From Paenibacillus sp. NEAU-GSW1 (GTDB taxonomy: Bacteria; Bacillota; Bacilli; Paenibacillales; Paenibacillaceae): DNA of 64,000 nt. Location: contig NZ_WOVL01000026.1 in the NCBI RefSeq assembly GCF_009737085.1, positions 16,497 to 80,496 of the forward strand, in the 5' to 3' direction. Within the stretch, counting starts at the first letter, position 1. Each line of letters begins with the position of its first letter. Shown here piece by piece: positions 8,399-16,499 of the stretch. The notes beneath the pieces are model-generated. The model saw nothing but the letters and a program-made list of their open reading frames with translations. It had not been told where the DNA came from and ran no database searches. Made by a program: the position numbers and the translations under genes.

Positions 8399-10375
8399 AT
8401 GTTTCAAAATTTTATCGATTTCATGCTAAATGACTTTTTCGTCACGGGCGATCCGCTCATTCTTGGCGCGCAAGTTTCCATCGCGCTTACCATGGTTGCC
8501 GTCGTCCTGGTGCTCACTTACTTCCGCAAATGGCGCTGGCTGTGGACGGAATGGCTGACAACTGTCGATCATAAAAAAATCGGCATCATGTACATCATTG
8601 CATCGATCCTGATGCTATTCCGCGGCGGCGTTGACGCGCTTCTTATTCGGACACAGCTCGCATTGCCTAATCTAGAGTTTCTGCACGCGGACCACTATAA
8701 TGCGATATTTACGACGCACGGCGTTATCATGATTCTCTTTATGGCGATGCCGCTCATGTTCGGTTTGTTCAATATCGTCGTACCGCTGCAAATCGGCGCG
8801 CGCGACGTTGCATTCCCGTTCCTGAACTCGCTCAGCTTCTGGCTGTTCTTCTTCGGCGCTATGCTGTTCAACGTATCGTTTGTTATCGGCGGTTCGCCTG
8901 ACGCAGGCTGGCTCGCTTATCCGCCGCTCTCCGAGCTTTCGGGCAGTCCGGGCGTCGGCCAAGACTTCTACATTTGGGGTATTCAGATTTCCGGTATCGG
9001 CTCGCTCGCATCCGGTATCAACTTTATCGTTACGATCTTGAAAATGCGCGCGCCAGGCATGAAGCTCATGCAAATGCCGATGTTCACTTGGTCGGTTCTG
9101 GCGTCGTCGGTTACGATCATCTTTGCTTTCCCGATCCTGACCGTAACGCTCTTCCTTCTGTTTATCGACCGCTATCTCGGCGCGCATTTCTTTACGCTCG
9201 ACGGCGGCGGCAACCCGATGATGTATATCAACCTGATTTGGATGTGGGGACACCCCGAGGTATATATCGTTATCCTGCCGGCATTCGGTATTTTCTCCGA
9301 GATCGTATCGACATTCGCGAAAAAACGGCTTTTCGGTTATAAATCGATGGTATTCGCGCTTATGTCGATCAGCTTGTTCTCGTTCTTTACTTGGGCCCAT
9401 CACTTCTTCACCATGGGCTCCGGCGCTAACGTCAACGCCTTCTTCGCGATCACGACGATGATTATCGCCATCCCGACCGGGGTAAAAGTGTTCAACTGGC
9501 TGTTTACCCTGTTCCGCGGACGGATTACGTTCTCGCAGCCAATGCTATGGACGATTGCGTTCATCCCATGCTTTATCGTCGGCGGGATGACGGGCGTTAT
9601 GCTTTCCGTTGCGCCAGCCGACTTCCAGTTCCATAACAGCTACTTCCTGATCGCCCACTTCCACCAAGTGCTGATCGGCGGCGTTGTGTTCGGCTACTTC
9701 GCAGGCCTCTACTACTGGTGGCCAAAAATGTTCGGCTTCAAGCTGCATGACGGCATCGGAAAATGGGTATTCTGGCTTTGGAACATCGGTTTCTACGTCT
9801 GCTTCATGCCGCAATACGCGCTTGGCTTGATGGGCATGACGCGCCGGTTCAACGAATACAACTTCGACATGGGCTGGCAGCCGCTTAACGTCGTATCGAC
9901 AATCGGCGGTTTCATTATGGGTCTGGCGTTCCTGTTCCAAGTATGGCAAATCGCGCACAGCATCAAGTTCTATAAGAAAGAAACAACCGGAGACAACTGG
10001 GACGGCCGCACGCTTGAATGGTCGATTCCATCGCCTGCTCCGATCTATAACTTTGCACGCCTTCCGGAGGTTTCGAGCCAAGACGAATGGTGGGAAGAAA
10101 AACAACGAATCGCTAAAGGCGGTAAGTCAAAACCGCTTGCGCCGCTTGAACCGATTCATATGCCGAAAAACTCGGCCATTCCTTTCGTCATGTCGGTCTT
10201 CTTCTTTATCGCAGGTTTCGGCTTCGTATGGGGCTGGACTTGGATGATCGTGCCGGGACTGATCGGCGTCGGCGCTTGCATGCTGGCTCGTTCGTTCAGC
10301 TACGATACCGACTACTACATTCCGGTCGATGAAATCGAGCGGACGGAAGCAGCCGCGTTGAAGGGGGCTAAATAA
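8399..10375 (+). CDS. qoxB: aa3-type quinol oxidase subunit I
   Basis: Catalytic subunit of the quinol oxidase, 658 residues with about 14-15 membrane helices. It reduces oxygen to water at the heme a3/copper-B centre and pumps protons. Visible ligands include the low-spin heme histidine in FTTHG, the WGHPEVYIVILPAFG segment with the copper-B histidine and cross-linked tyrosine, the HH pair in WAHHFFTMG, and HFHQVLIGG carrying the a3 and low-spin heme ligands. An AGAAAGGAGATG-type ribosome binding site precedes the start; the gene begins 22 bases after qoxA. The C-terminal extension with two further helices is as in QoxB. Confidence 0.95.
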   Translation: MFQNFIDFMLNDFFVTGDPLILGAQVSIALTMVAVVLVLTYFRKWRWLWTEWLTTVDHKKIGIMYIIASILMLFRGGVDALLIRTQLALPNLEFLHADHYNAIFTTHGVIMILFMAMPLMFGLFNIVVPLQIGARDVAFPFLNSLSFWLFFFGAMLFNVSFVIGGSPDAGWLAYPPLSELSGSPGVGQDFYIWGIQISGIGSLASGINFIVTILKMRAPGMKLMQMPMFTWSVLASSVTIIFAFPILTVTLFLLFIDRYLGAHFFTLDGGGNPMMYINLIWMWGHPEVYIVILPAFGIFSEIVSTFAKKRLFGYKSMVFALMSISLFSFFTWAHHFFTMGSGANVNAFFAITTMIIAIPTGVKVFNWLFTLFRGRITFSQPMLWTIAFIPCFIVGGMTGVMLSVAPADFQFHNSYFLIAHFHQVLIGGVVFGYFAGLYYWWPKMFGFKLHDGIGKWVFWLWNIGFYVCFMPQYALGLMGMTRRFNEYNFDMGWQPLNVVSTIGGFIMGLAFLFQVWQIAHSIKFYKKETTGDNWDGRTLEWSIPSPAPIYNFARLPEVSSQDEWWEEKQRIAKGGKSKPLAPLEPIHMPKNSAIPFVMSVFFFIAGFGFVWGWTWMIVPGLIGVGACMLARSFSYDTDYYIPVDEIERTEAAALKGAK

Positions 10376-10376
10376 C

Positions 10377-10994
10377 ATGGCACATGCAGCAGCAAAACAC
10401 GATCATGCCCACGGCCATGACGGGCATGATCATCACGATCACGAAGAAATAAAAGTTTTTGGCTTCTGGCTGTTTCTTATAACGGACGTTATCCTGTTCG
10501 GCACGTTGTTTGCAACCTTTGCTGTGCTTCGTTTAAGCTTTGACGGCGGACCGACACCGGATGAACTGTTCCGTATGCCGGGCGTCATCGCTGAGACGTT
10601 CATCCTGTTGACGTCGAGCTTCACCAGCGGCATCGCCGTTCTCCAAATGCATCGCGGCAACAACAAAGGGCTTATCGGCTGGCTCGCCGTTACGGCGATT
10701 CTCGGCGCATCGTTTATTTTCCTTGAAGTCAGCGAGTTTCTTGAGCTCGTCCATGAAGGCGCGACGATCGGAACGAGCGCATACTGGTCCTCGTTCTTTA
10801 CACTCGTCGGCACGCACGGACTTCACGTTTCGATCGGCTTGATCTGGATGGTCGGCTTGATGATTCAGCTTGCCAAACGCGGAATTACGCCGGTAACGAA
10901 ACGCAAAGTGAGCATTGTCAGCTTGTACTGGCATTTTCTCGACGTCGTTTGGATCTTCGTCCTTACAGTCGTCTATCTGATGGGGGTGATGTAG
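10377..10994 (+). CDS. qoxC: aa3-type quinol oxidase subunit III
   Basis: A 205-residue membrane protein with five predicted helices, the QoxC/CyoC length. Core motifs include FWLFLITDVILFGTLFA and GTHGLHVSIGLIWM, with HFLDVVWIFVLTVVYL near the end. The ATG lies one base after the qoxB stop, so translation is probably coupled. The first ~24 residues are an unusual histidine-rich leader (KHDHAHGHDGHDHHDHEE) that I do not associate with the family. Confidence 0.93.
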   Translation: MAHAAAKHDHAHGHDGHDHHDHEEIKVFGFWLFLITDVILFGTLFATFAVLRLSFDGGPTPDELFRMPGVIAETFILLTSSFTSGIAVLQMHRGNNKGLIGWLAVTAILGASFIFLEVSEFLELVHEGATIGTSAYWSSFFTLVGTHGLHVSIGLIWMVGLMIQLAKRGITPVTKRKVSIVSLYWHFLDVVWIFVLTVVYLMGVM

Positions 10995-10995
10995 G

Positions 10996-11325
10996 ATGGC
11001 AGGTCCTAACGCGCACAACTCGCATGATTCGCACGAGTCGCATGGTTCGATGAAGTCCTACGTCATCGGCTTCCTGCTCTCGATTGTTCTTACGATACTG
11101 CCGCTCGTCGTCGTTATGAACGACATGATGAGCCGTACAGCAACCGTTGTCTTCATCCTGATCATGGCGGCGCTGCAGTTCATCGTTCAGCTGTTCTTCT
11201 TCATGCATATCCGTGAGGATAAGAAACCGCATTACAACGTTATATCGCTTATCTTCGGTCTAGTCATACTCGTGACAATCGTCGGCGGCTCGATTTGGAT
11301 TATGGCGTACAACGTTATCGGCTAA
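10996..11325 (+). CDS. qoxD: aa3-type quinol oxidase subunit IV
   Basis: A 109-residue, three-helix protein of the CyoD/QoxD family, thought to help assemble the copper-B site. The core SYVIGFLLSIVLTILPL and QFIVQLFFFMHI segments match the family. It starts one base after the qoxC stop. Like QoxC it has an added histidine-rich N-terminus (NAHNSHDSHESHGS). It ends the operon; a terminator follows within 10 bases. Confidence 0.92.
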   Translation: MAGPNAHNSHDSHESHGSMKSYVIGFLLSIVLTILPLVVVMNDMMSRTATVVFILIMAALQFIVQLFFFMHIREDKKPHYNVISLIFGLVILVTIVGGSIWIMAYNVIG

Positions 11326-11332
11326 CAGAATG

Positions 11333-11373
11333 AAACGGATGTGCTGCTCCTAGCGGGCAGACATCCGTTTTTG
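11333..11373 (+). terminator. Terminator of qoxABCD
   Basis: AAACGGATGT pairs with ACATCCGTTT, extended by GCTGC/GGGCAG, followed by T-rich sequence. Confidence 0.9.
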
Positions 11374-11460
11374 CGTTTTGCCCGGATGATTTACTTCCTG
11401 CCGCTTCCATATGTTATGATAACGAGTGGACAACCTATTGAATCGGGAGGAAATTAACTT

Positions 11461-12168
11461 ATGAAACGGAATCGTACTCATTTGAAAATGGTACTGCTGC
11501 TCGTTGCCGCGCTCATGCTTGTCATTACAGCGGGCTGCGGCGGCGGAAGCAAGAAAACAGAAGGCGCAGGCGGCGCCGCGACTGCTCAGCCAACTAAGGC
11601 GCCTTCTCCATCGCCATCGCCGACAGATGCGCCTGTCATTGAGGGCGACGGCCCTGTCGTTACGATCGAAATGGACAACGGCGAAAAAATACGTATCGAG
11701 CTATTCCCAGAAACGGCTCCTAATACGGTAAACAACTTCATCTCGCTGGTGAAGAAGGGCTTCTATGACGGCCTTATTTTCCACCGCGTTATCCCTGACT
11801 TCATGATTCAAGGCGGCGACCCTGATGGCATCGGTACCGGCGGCCCCGGCTACGGCATTAAAGGCGAGTTTTCGAGCAACGGCTTCGAGAACAAACTGAA
11901 GCATACACGCGGCGTCATCTCGATGGCCCGTTCGCAAATGATGGATTCAGCAGGCTCGCAATTTTTCATTATGACGGCCGACAACTCGGGACTGGACGGA
12001 CAGTATGCCGCATTTGGCCGCGTACTTGAGGGACTGGAAACGGTCGACAAAATCGTCAATCAAAAACGAGACGCCAGCGACCGTCCGCTTGAGCCGATGA
12101 AGATGGCTAAAGTAACGGTCGATACGAAAGGCGTTACGTATCCGGAACCGGAAACAATCGCGGAATAA
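11461..12168 (+). CDS. Peptidyl-prolyl cis-trans isomerase, cyclophilin-type lipoprotein
   Basis: Extracytoplasmic foldase of 235 residues. The signal sequence ends in ITAGC (Cys26), so the mature protein should be lipid-anchored outside the membrane, followed by a proline/serine-rich spacer to about residue 60. The cyclophilin domain then shows FHRVIPDFMIQGGDP, SMARSQMMDSAGSQFFI and FGRVLEG, with the catalytic arginine in FHRV. GGGAGG precedes the start. It is monocistronic and shares a bidirectional terminator with the convergent operon. Cytoplasmic PpiB lacks the lipobox and spacer, so this is the secreted branch. Confidence 0.9.
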   Translation: MKRNRTHLKMVLLLVAALMLVITAGCGGGSKKTEGAGGAATAQPTKAPSPSPSPTDAPVIEGDGPVVTIEMDNGEKIRIELFPETAPNTVNNFISLVKKGFYDGLIFHRVIPDFMIQGGDPDGIGTGGPGYGIKGEFSSNGFENKLKHTRGVISMARSQMMDSAGSQFFIMTADNSGLDGQYAAFGRVLEGLETVDKIVNQKRDASDRPLEPMKMAKVTVDTKGVTYPEPETIAE

Positions 12169-12187
12169 GCGCACACGCGCGGCGAAC

Positions 12188-12230
12188 AAAAGAGGGAAGA
12201 AACAGCCTCCAGCTGCTTCTTCCCTCTTTT
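12188..12230. terminator. Bidirectional terminator
   Basis: AAAGAGGGAAGAA pairs with TTCTTCCCTCTTT around a short loop, with T-runs on both strands. It serves the cyclophilin gene and the convergent operon that ends at 12235. Confidence 0.85.
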
Positions 12231-12234
12231 CGCA

Positions 12235-12879
12235 TTAAAACCCGCGCGGCTCGACCTTAACGCCCTTCGGCAGCACAAGCGTCAGCATCGGATGGTACAT
12301 ATCGGTTACAACAGCCGTATCCTTCTGCTGATAGCTGCCGATCATAATATACATCGTGCTGCCAACCGTCTCCGTTGTCATCAGCGGCTCCGAATGCTCA
12401 AACGGCTCTACGGACCGATATTGCACCTGACCGAGCAGCTTGGCGTCGCGGCTTTCGCCCTCGTCCAGCCGAACGCCATCAAAGGATTGCACGACAATTT
12501 TCTTCACCGTATCCGGTACAGCGACCGCTTCCGTCTGCACCGCCACAGTACGCTCCGATATCTTCAACGAATCGCGGATCGTATCCAGCAAGCCGGTCGA
12601 TGTAAAAGAGGCCAGCACGATTGCTCCCGCTCCGATTACCGCGACAAAAAATAAGCTCATCCAATCGTAACGCATGACAATCCGATCGCTTCCCGCAAGC
12701 CACAGAAATGCCAGCAGCTCGAGGCCAAGCAAAATAAAGACGAGTGGCGCGACCCACAGCAGCATATTGATCGAATTCAAGCCGCTCCATATCGACACCG
12801 CAATGGCGGAGCCCAGCAGAAGGAGCGTAACGCCCATCGACAGCGAGCCTACTCGCCAAGCTTTCATCGTTACGTTCAT
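12235..12879 (-). CDS. Membrane protein, unrecognised, last gene of the sigma/anti-sigma operon
   Basis: A 214-residue protein with three hydrophobic helices in its first ~110 residues (about 13-32, 36-59 and 73-95 by eye) followed by a soluble, beta-rich C-terminal part that should face outward. I do not recognise the family. The start ATG at 12879 overlaps the stop of the upstream gene (ATGA) and has GGAGG, so it is translationally coupled to the triple-TM2 gene. Co-transcription with an ECF sigma factor and anti-sigma factor suggests a role in the same envelope response, which is inference. Confidence 0.7.
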   Translation of the reverse strand: MNVTMKAWRVGSLSMGVTLLLLGSAIAVSIWSGLNSINMLLWVAPLVFILLGLELLAFLWLAGSDRIVMRYDWMSLFFVAVIGAGAIVLASFTSTGLLDTIRDSLKISERTVAVQTEAVAVPDTVKKIVVQSFDGVRLDEGESRDAKLLGQVQYRSVEPFEHSEPLMTTETVGSTMYIMIGSYQQKDTAVVTDMYHPMLTLVLPKGVKVEPRGF

Positions 12880-14060
12880 GAACGTCCGTCCTCCTTCTCC
12901 CACTCCGGCAGCTTTGGCGGCGGCTCGGAAATCGACCTTCCGCCTCTCTGGCCCCCGCCGCCGAATACGAGCCGGAAGCCGGCTGCGATCATAACGAAAG
13001 CGACAAGCGCAGTTGGAAGATTATATTTCAGCTTCAAATATTCTTCATAGACCAGAGGAAATCTAATATGGATGTAAGCTCCCATAAAACGGTCGCCAAG
13101 ATAATACACGCCTAGGAACAGCAGCGCAATGCCGATCCATTTCTGATAAGGAGCCAGCTGCGCGACAACTGCTTGATCGTTCATCTCGCTCCGTTCATAG
13201 CGCGACATTTGCTGAAGCGCATCGAAGAAGGCGAAAAACCAGAACAACGGCATAAGGAACAGGAAGATCGAAAGCCGCAAGGAATCCATCAAATAAATGG
13301 CGATAAGGAAGCCGCCCATAATTTGCAGCCCTCTTTTTTGCAAACCAAGATACAGATGCCCCGCTCCCGGAAACAGCGACAGCGTTGCTGCGAGCAGCTT
13401 GTTTTTGCGGCCCGAGCCGATATGCTCTTCAAGCTCCTCGAAAAACGGACGGTCGTTGATCATCTCGCCCCTCTGCTTCCGCTCCAGCTGCTGCACAGCG
13501 TCGAACAGCGTATAAATCCAGAGCACCGGCAGAGCAAGCAAGAATACTAGAAAGGAAGCCGTACCCGTCACGATGCTTATAAAAATAACGAGAGCCAGCA
13601 AACCGACAAACGCCACGAGAAATGTTACGCCGCGCTGAAGCATGCCAAGGGCCATATGTCCAACTCCGGGAATAAACGAGAGCAAAATCGTCTGCATCTT
13701 CTCCCGCTGATGCGCAATGGCGTACACTCTGGAATCCCAGTTCGGATCTGCGCCTGGCGGCGGCGGAACCGGATGCTGATGCTGATGCGCATTCACGTCG
13801 CCTCGAATCAGCGAAAAAATCATATCGACCATATTGATGATCCAGCTCAACGCTGCGATGAACAGCAGGAACAACCCAAATTCATCACCGCCGGAATCAC
13901 TCATAACCAGCAGCAAAATGAGAGCCAACGCCCCGAAAAAGCTTCCCCCATACAAAACAAACCTTACAGGCCGGCCAAGATAAGCATGCCCTACGCCCGG
14001 AAAAACCGAGAGCAGAAATGCCGTTACCGGACTTTTATATCCATTGCCGTGCATGTCCAT
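12876..14060 (-). CDS. Protein with three TM2-like repeats
   Basis: A 394-residue membrane protein. Three copies of a TM2-like unit are visible: LLSVFPGVGHAYLGR (from residue ~16), LLSFIPGVGHMALGM (~127) and TLSLFPGAGHLYLGL (~228). Each is followed by helices and a D(A/M)-containing end. TM2 proteins normally carry one such unit, so the triplication within one chain is unusual. A fourth membrane region follows, then a short cytoplasmic tail rich in Gly and Pro. It lies 36 bases downstream of the anti-sigma gene and overlaps the next gene by four bases. Function of TM2 repeats in bacteria is not known to me. The start may be this ATG or one two codons later. Confidence 0.7.
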   Translation of the reverse strand: MDMHGNGYKSPVTAFLLSVFPGVGHAYLGRPVRFVLYGGSFFGALALILLLVMSDSGGDEFGLFLLFIAALSWIINMVDMIFSLIRGDVNAHQHQHPVPPPPGADPNWDSRVYAIAHQREKMQTILLSFIPGVGHMALGMLQRGVTFLVAFVGLLALVIFISIVTGTASFLVFLLALPVLWIYTLFDAVQQLERKQRGEMINDRPFFEELEEHIGSGRKNKLLAATLSLFPGAGHLYLGLQKRGLQIMGGFLIAIYLMDSLRLSIFLFLMPLFWFFAFFDALQQMSRYERSEMNDQAVVAQLAPYQKWIGIALLFLGVYYLGDRFMGAYIHIRFPLVYEEYLKLKYNLPTALVAFVMIAAGFRLVFGGGGQRGGRSISEPPPKLPEWEKEDGRS

Positions 14061-14096
14061 ACATCCCCTTTACTCTGCGTAATCTATTTGATCGAT

Positions 14097-14714
14097 CTAT
14101 TTGAATCGGCTTTTCTCGATTCCGTCGAACCAAGACACCGTCCGGTCTACCATCCGGTCCGACCATGTCTGTGTTTGTTCTTTACCAGTCGATTGATCCA
14201 GATAGGAAGGTTTCCCTTCCGCTTTGACCTGACGCTCCGTCTCGGCTTGCTCATCAAATGCATTTACCCGATCGGCAACGCCGTTGAAAGTCCCTGTTCC
14301 GAGCAGCAGGAGCGTAATGGCAGCAGCCGCTCCAAAATGGACGGAAGGATGCTGCAGCCATGTGCGGCGGCGATAAGGCTTCTCTTGAACGAAAGTTTGC
14401 TTGTTCGGATACAGCAGCCTTACAAGACGCTGGCCAAGCTTCTCCATATCCGGCAAGCTGTTATTGGCGGCGGCAACTACTCCGGTCTGTACGACTTCGG
14501 AGCCGATCTCCGATTCGGCAGGCTCTGCTTCAGCGGCAGACATTGCGACCATGAAACGCTCCAAGCAAATGTCGCATTCCGCCATATGGCTTTCAACTTG
14601 CTCCCGTCCCGCCTCCGGCAGGACGTCGTCCACATAGAGCTTCATTAAAGATTCATCGATATGTAACGGCTCACCGTCTTTCCGCTTGTCCAAATTCTCT
14701 TGATAATCATTCAT
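14097..14714 (-). CDS. Zinc-finger anti-sigma factor
   Basis: A 205-residue membrane-anchored protein that should hold the co-encoded ECF sigma factor inactive. The N-terminal zinc-binding domain shows the H-x3-C-x2-C pattern (His43, Cys47, Cys50, in HMAECDICLERF), then a linker, one membrane helix around residues 127-146 and an extracytoplasmic domain of about 60 residues. ATG 14714 overlaps the sigma-factor stop by four bases (ATGA), giving coupled translation and balanced stoichiometry. The signal it senses is not evident. Confidence 0.85.
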   Translation of the reverse strand: MNDYQENLDKRKDGEPLHIDESLMKLYVDDVLPEAGREQVESHMAECDICLERFMVAMSAAEAEPAESEIGSEVVQTGVVAAANNSLPDMEKLGQRLVRLLYPNKQTFVQEKPYRRRTWLQHPSVHFGAAAAITLLLLGTGTFNGVADRVNAFDEQAETERQVKAEGKPSYLDQSTGKEQTQTWSDRMVDRTVSWFDGIEKSRFK

Positions 14715-15265
14715 TCGAAATCCTCCTTCCGCCAATTTTTCTTCATCCAATTTCTCGCCCGATACAACCTCGACTCCACGCTTTTGCGCTCCAACCCAGT
14801 TTCTGCGGCAATCTCTTCGTACGATTTTTCCTCCATATAGTAAGCCGTCACCACCTCGCGGTAGTTATCCGGCATTCGATCCACCTGCTCGCGAACCTGC
14901 CGCTGCCCTTCCCGCTCCAGCGCTAGAGCTTCGGCAGCCGTTCCGGTTCCCGCGATGTTGCTTGAATCCGCCAGCACATGGCTGTCCGCCGGTTCCTCCG
15001 GCTTCCGCGCCTTGCTGCGCTTCCAGTCAATCGCTCGATTGACCGCGATGCGGGTTATCCATGTTTTGAAGCCATCCAATCGGCAATCCGGGAGGGAGCG
15101 ATGAATGAGCATCAGCACTTCCTGCGTCACGTCCTCCGCATCATGCGGCGAACGAACGACAGCATATACCGTTTTATAAATATGTGGACCATAGGCCTGC
15201 ACGAATGCTTGAAACTCCGCAGGTCCGCCGTTTCGAACGGCTTCGATCCATGCTTCGTCCTGAAT
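14711..15265 (-). CDS. ECF-type RNA polymerase sigma factor
   Basis: Extracytoplasmic-function sigma factor: region 2 with FQAFVQAYGPHIYKTVY and SPHDAEDVTQEVLMLIHRSL, region 4 with MPDNYREVVTAYYMEEKSYE and the helix-turn-helix IAAETGLERKSVESRLYRAR. It heads an operon with its anti-sigma factor and two membrane proteins. The start is unusual: the only good ribosome binding site (GGGAGGAG, 15273-15280) points to an ATT codon at 15265, giving 184 residues, normal for the family. The nearest upstream conventional start in frame is TTG at 15379, which would add 38 unrelated residues and run through repeat sequence. I chose ATT on this ground; it is uncertain. Confidence 0.85.
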   Translation of the reverse strand: MQDEAWIEAVRNGGPAEFQAFVQAYGPHIYKTVYAVVRSPHDAEDVTQEVLMLIHRSLPDCRLDGFKTWITRIAVNRAIDWKRSKARKPEEPADSHVLADSSNIAGTGTAAEALALEREGQRQVREQVDRMPDNYREVVTAYYMEEKSYEEIAAETGLERKSVESRLYRARNWMKKNWRKEDFE

Positions 15266-15377
15266 CTCGCTCTCCTCCCTTCCCGATATAATAGACGTTC
15301 GTTCACTACACTTACCCTGCACTATTTTAAAAAAACTTTTCACAGCTGCAAAGAGGAAACAATTCCATGGTCGCTCC

Positions 15378-15562
15378 AAACCTGCAAAAGTGCAGTTTTA
15401 TTCCTACAAACTCGACTGAATAGACAAGAAGCCTGCAAACATGCAGGCTTCTAGCTCATATTACTCTAACAACAGCCTCCGAGCGCCGAAAAACTGCACT
15501 TTTGCAGGAATGAGCACCCGTGGAAGATGCCGCAACTAAAAAAACTGCACTAATGCAGTTTT
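15378..15562. repeat. Four-hairpin composite repeat (CTGCA family), copy 1, inverted
   Basis: Four short palindromic cores, at 15378-15399, 15428-15451, 15482-15514 and 15541-15562, each built on CTGCA...TGCAG. Read on the minus strand, the order, spacing and flanks match copies at 48733-48916 and 49790-49972, including the segment GCTCATTCCTGCAAAAGT and the following TTTTTCGGCGC. So this is the same ~185-bp element in the opposite orientation. Confidence 0.8.
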
Positions 15563-16172
15563 CTAGTCGGCTTGAGGCCTGTGCGGTTACCACATCGAGT
15601 TGTTACACTCGCAAGTGGTAAACAGTTTGCGTACCAACTGAAACTGGGAAAACATTCTTTCTCTTATTTCATCATTTGATCGTGTTAATGGATTTAACAA
15701 AACCCTCATACCTTCAAAAAGAACAATTACAACTAAAATTACAACGAAAGTTAATATGATTTTTTTTAATTAGGACCACCTTCCTTACTAATACTGTTCT
15801 ATAAATTTCGACTTGTACATATTCAGGTAAACCCTGTTGAAAGCTCCATAACCTGATTGAATGATCCGGCTAGTTCTCCTATTCAAATTCTCTGCCAAGT
15901 ACTATGGTTTTCTCTCTTCAAGTTGCACGAAATAACCCTATCAGTTCCCGATTTTTCACTGCCTTCGAATATCCTTTAACATTCAGTTATTCTTGAACGT
16001 TTGTTTCATTCCAATTTAAATCCAGGTAATTGTTAACAAATTTCACATGATCTCCAAGAGAATGTGGAACATCTATACTTACTCCAAGCGAATCCTCTGT
16101 AAAATAGGTACGCTTAAATTTTCTTTCACGCTCGTTAATCTTGAATATTCTGACCTTTTGTATGATGTTGCA
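15563..16172 (-). pseudogene. AT-rich stretch with decayed leftward coding fragments
   Basis: No intact gene is present. Three leftward fragments can be read. First, 15987-16172 stays open for 61 codons directly in frame after the stop of the upstream gene (ending NNYLDLNWNETNVQE); an ATG overlapping that stop begins a different frame that closes after 12 codons, so a small frameshifted gene is likely. Second, 15788-15901 encodes a 37-residue tail (YLAENLNRRTSR... to KSKFIEQY) preceded by a stop. Third, 15587-15769 encodes a hydrophobic helix (ILTFVVILVVIVLF) and a polar tail but lacks a usual start codon after an 8-A run. I recognise none of the families. Base composition is clearly more AT-rich than the flanking operons. 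Confidence 0.4.
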
Positions 16173-16475
16173 TTAGAATAGATCTTTTTTTACATGAATC
16201 GTGAGGATGGCGCTCACACAAAAAAATAAAACAACCAAGGACGCTAGTATGAATATGCTATTTTTTAAAAAAGAATTTTTAATAGGATCCGTCAAAAAAG
16301 TTAATAATACATTCGACAATACCACAGCCATCATCGCGATACCTTCTCTATCATAATCATCAATATAGGTGACCGCACTGCACTCACGGCACGAAATCCT
16401 TTTCTTATTCATTAAATAGACAAAGCTTTTATTAGCTATAGGCTGTGAACAATCGATACATTTTACAGTTAACAT
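16173..16475 (-). CDS. Small zinc-ribbon membrane protein, unrecognised
   Basis: A 100-residue protein with two CxxC pairs near the N-terminus (CIDC at 6-9 and CREC at 29-32), suggesting a zinc ribbon, followed by two hydrophobic helices (about 47-62 and 72-93). The family is not one I can name. AT-rich codon use differs from surrounding genes, and the neighbouring fragments are decayed, so it may be part of an acquired, degrading cluster. The start is an ATG with weak upstream sequence. The reading frame continues open after the stop for 61 codons. Confidence 0.5.
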   Translation of the reverse strand: MLTVKCIDCSQPIANKSFVYLMNKKRISCRECSAVTYIDDYDREGIAMMAVVLSNVLLTFLTDPIKNSFLKNSIFILASLVVLFFCVSAILTIHVKKDLF

Positions 16476-16499
16476 TTAGTTACACCTAATTTCAGCGAT

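Noticed and set aside
7357..11325. caa3-type cytochrome c oxidase
   Set aside because: Subunit II lacks the copper-A ligands and a heme c motif and has the QoxA/CyoA sequence at that place; subunits match QoxABCD.
15378..15562. CRISPR array
   Set aside because: The cores are palindromes of differing sequence with unequal spacers and no cas genes nearby; the same arrangement recurs elsewhere as a unit, which is a composite repeat, not an array.
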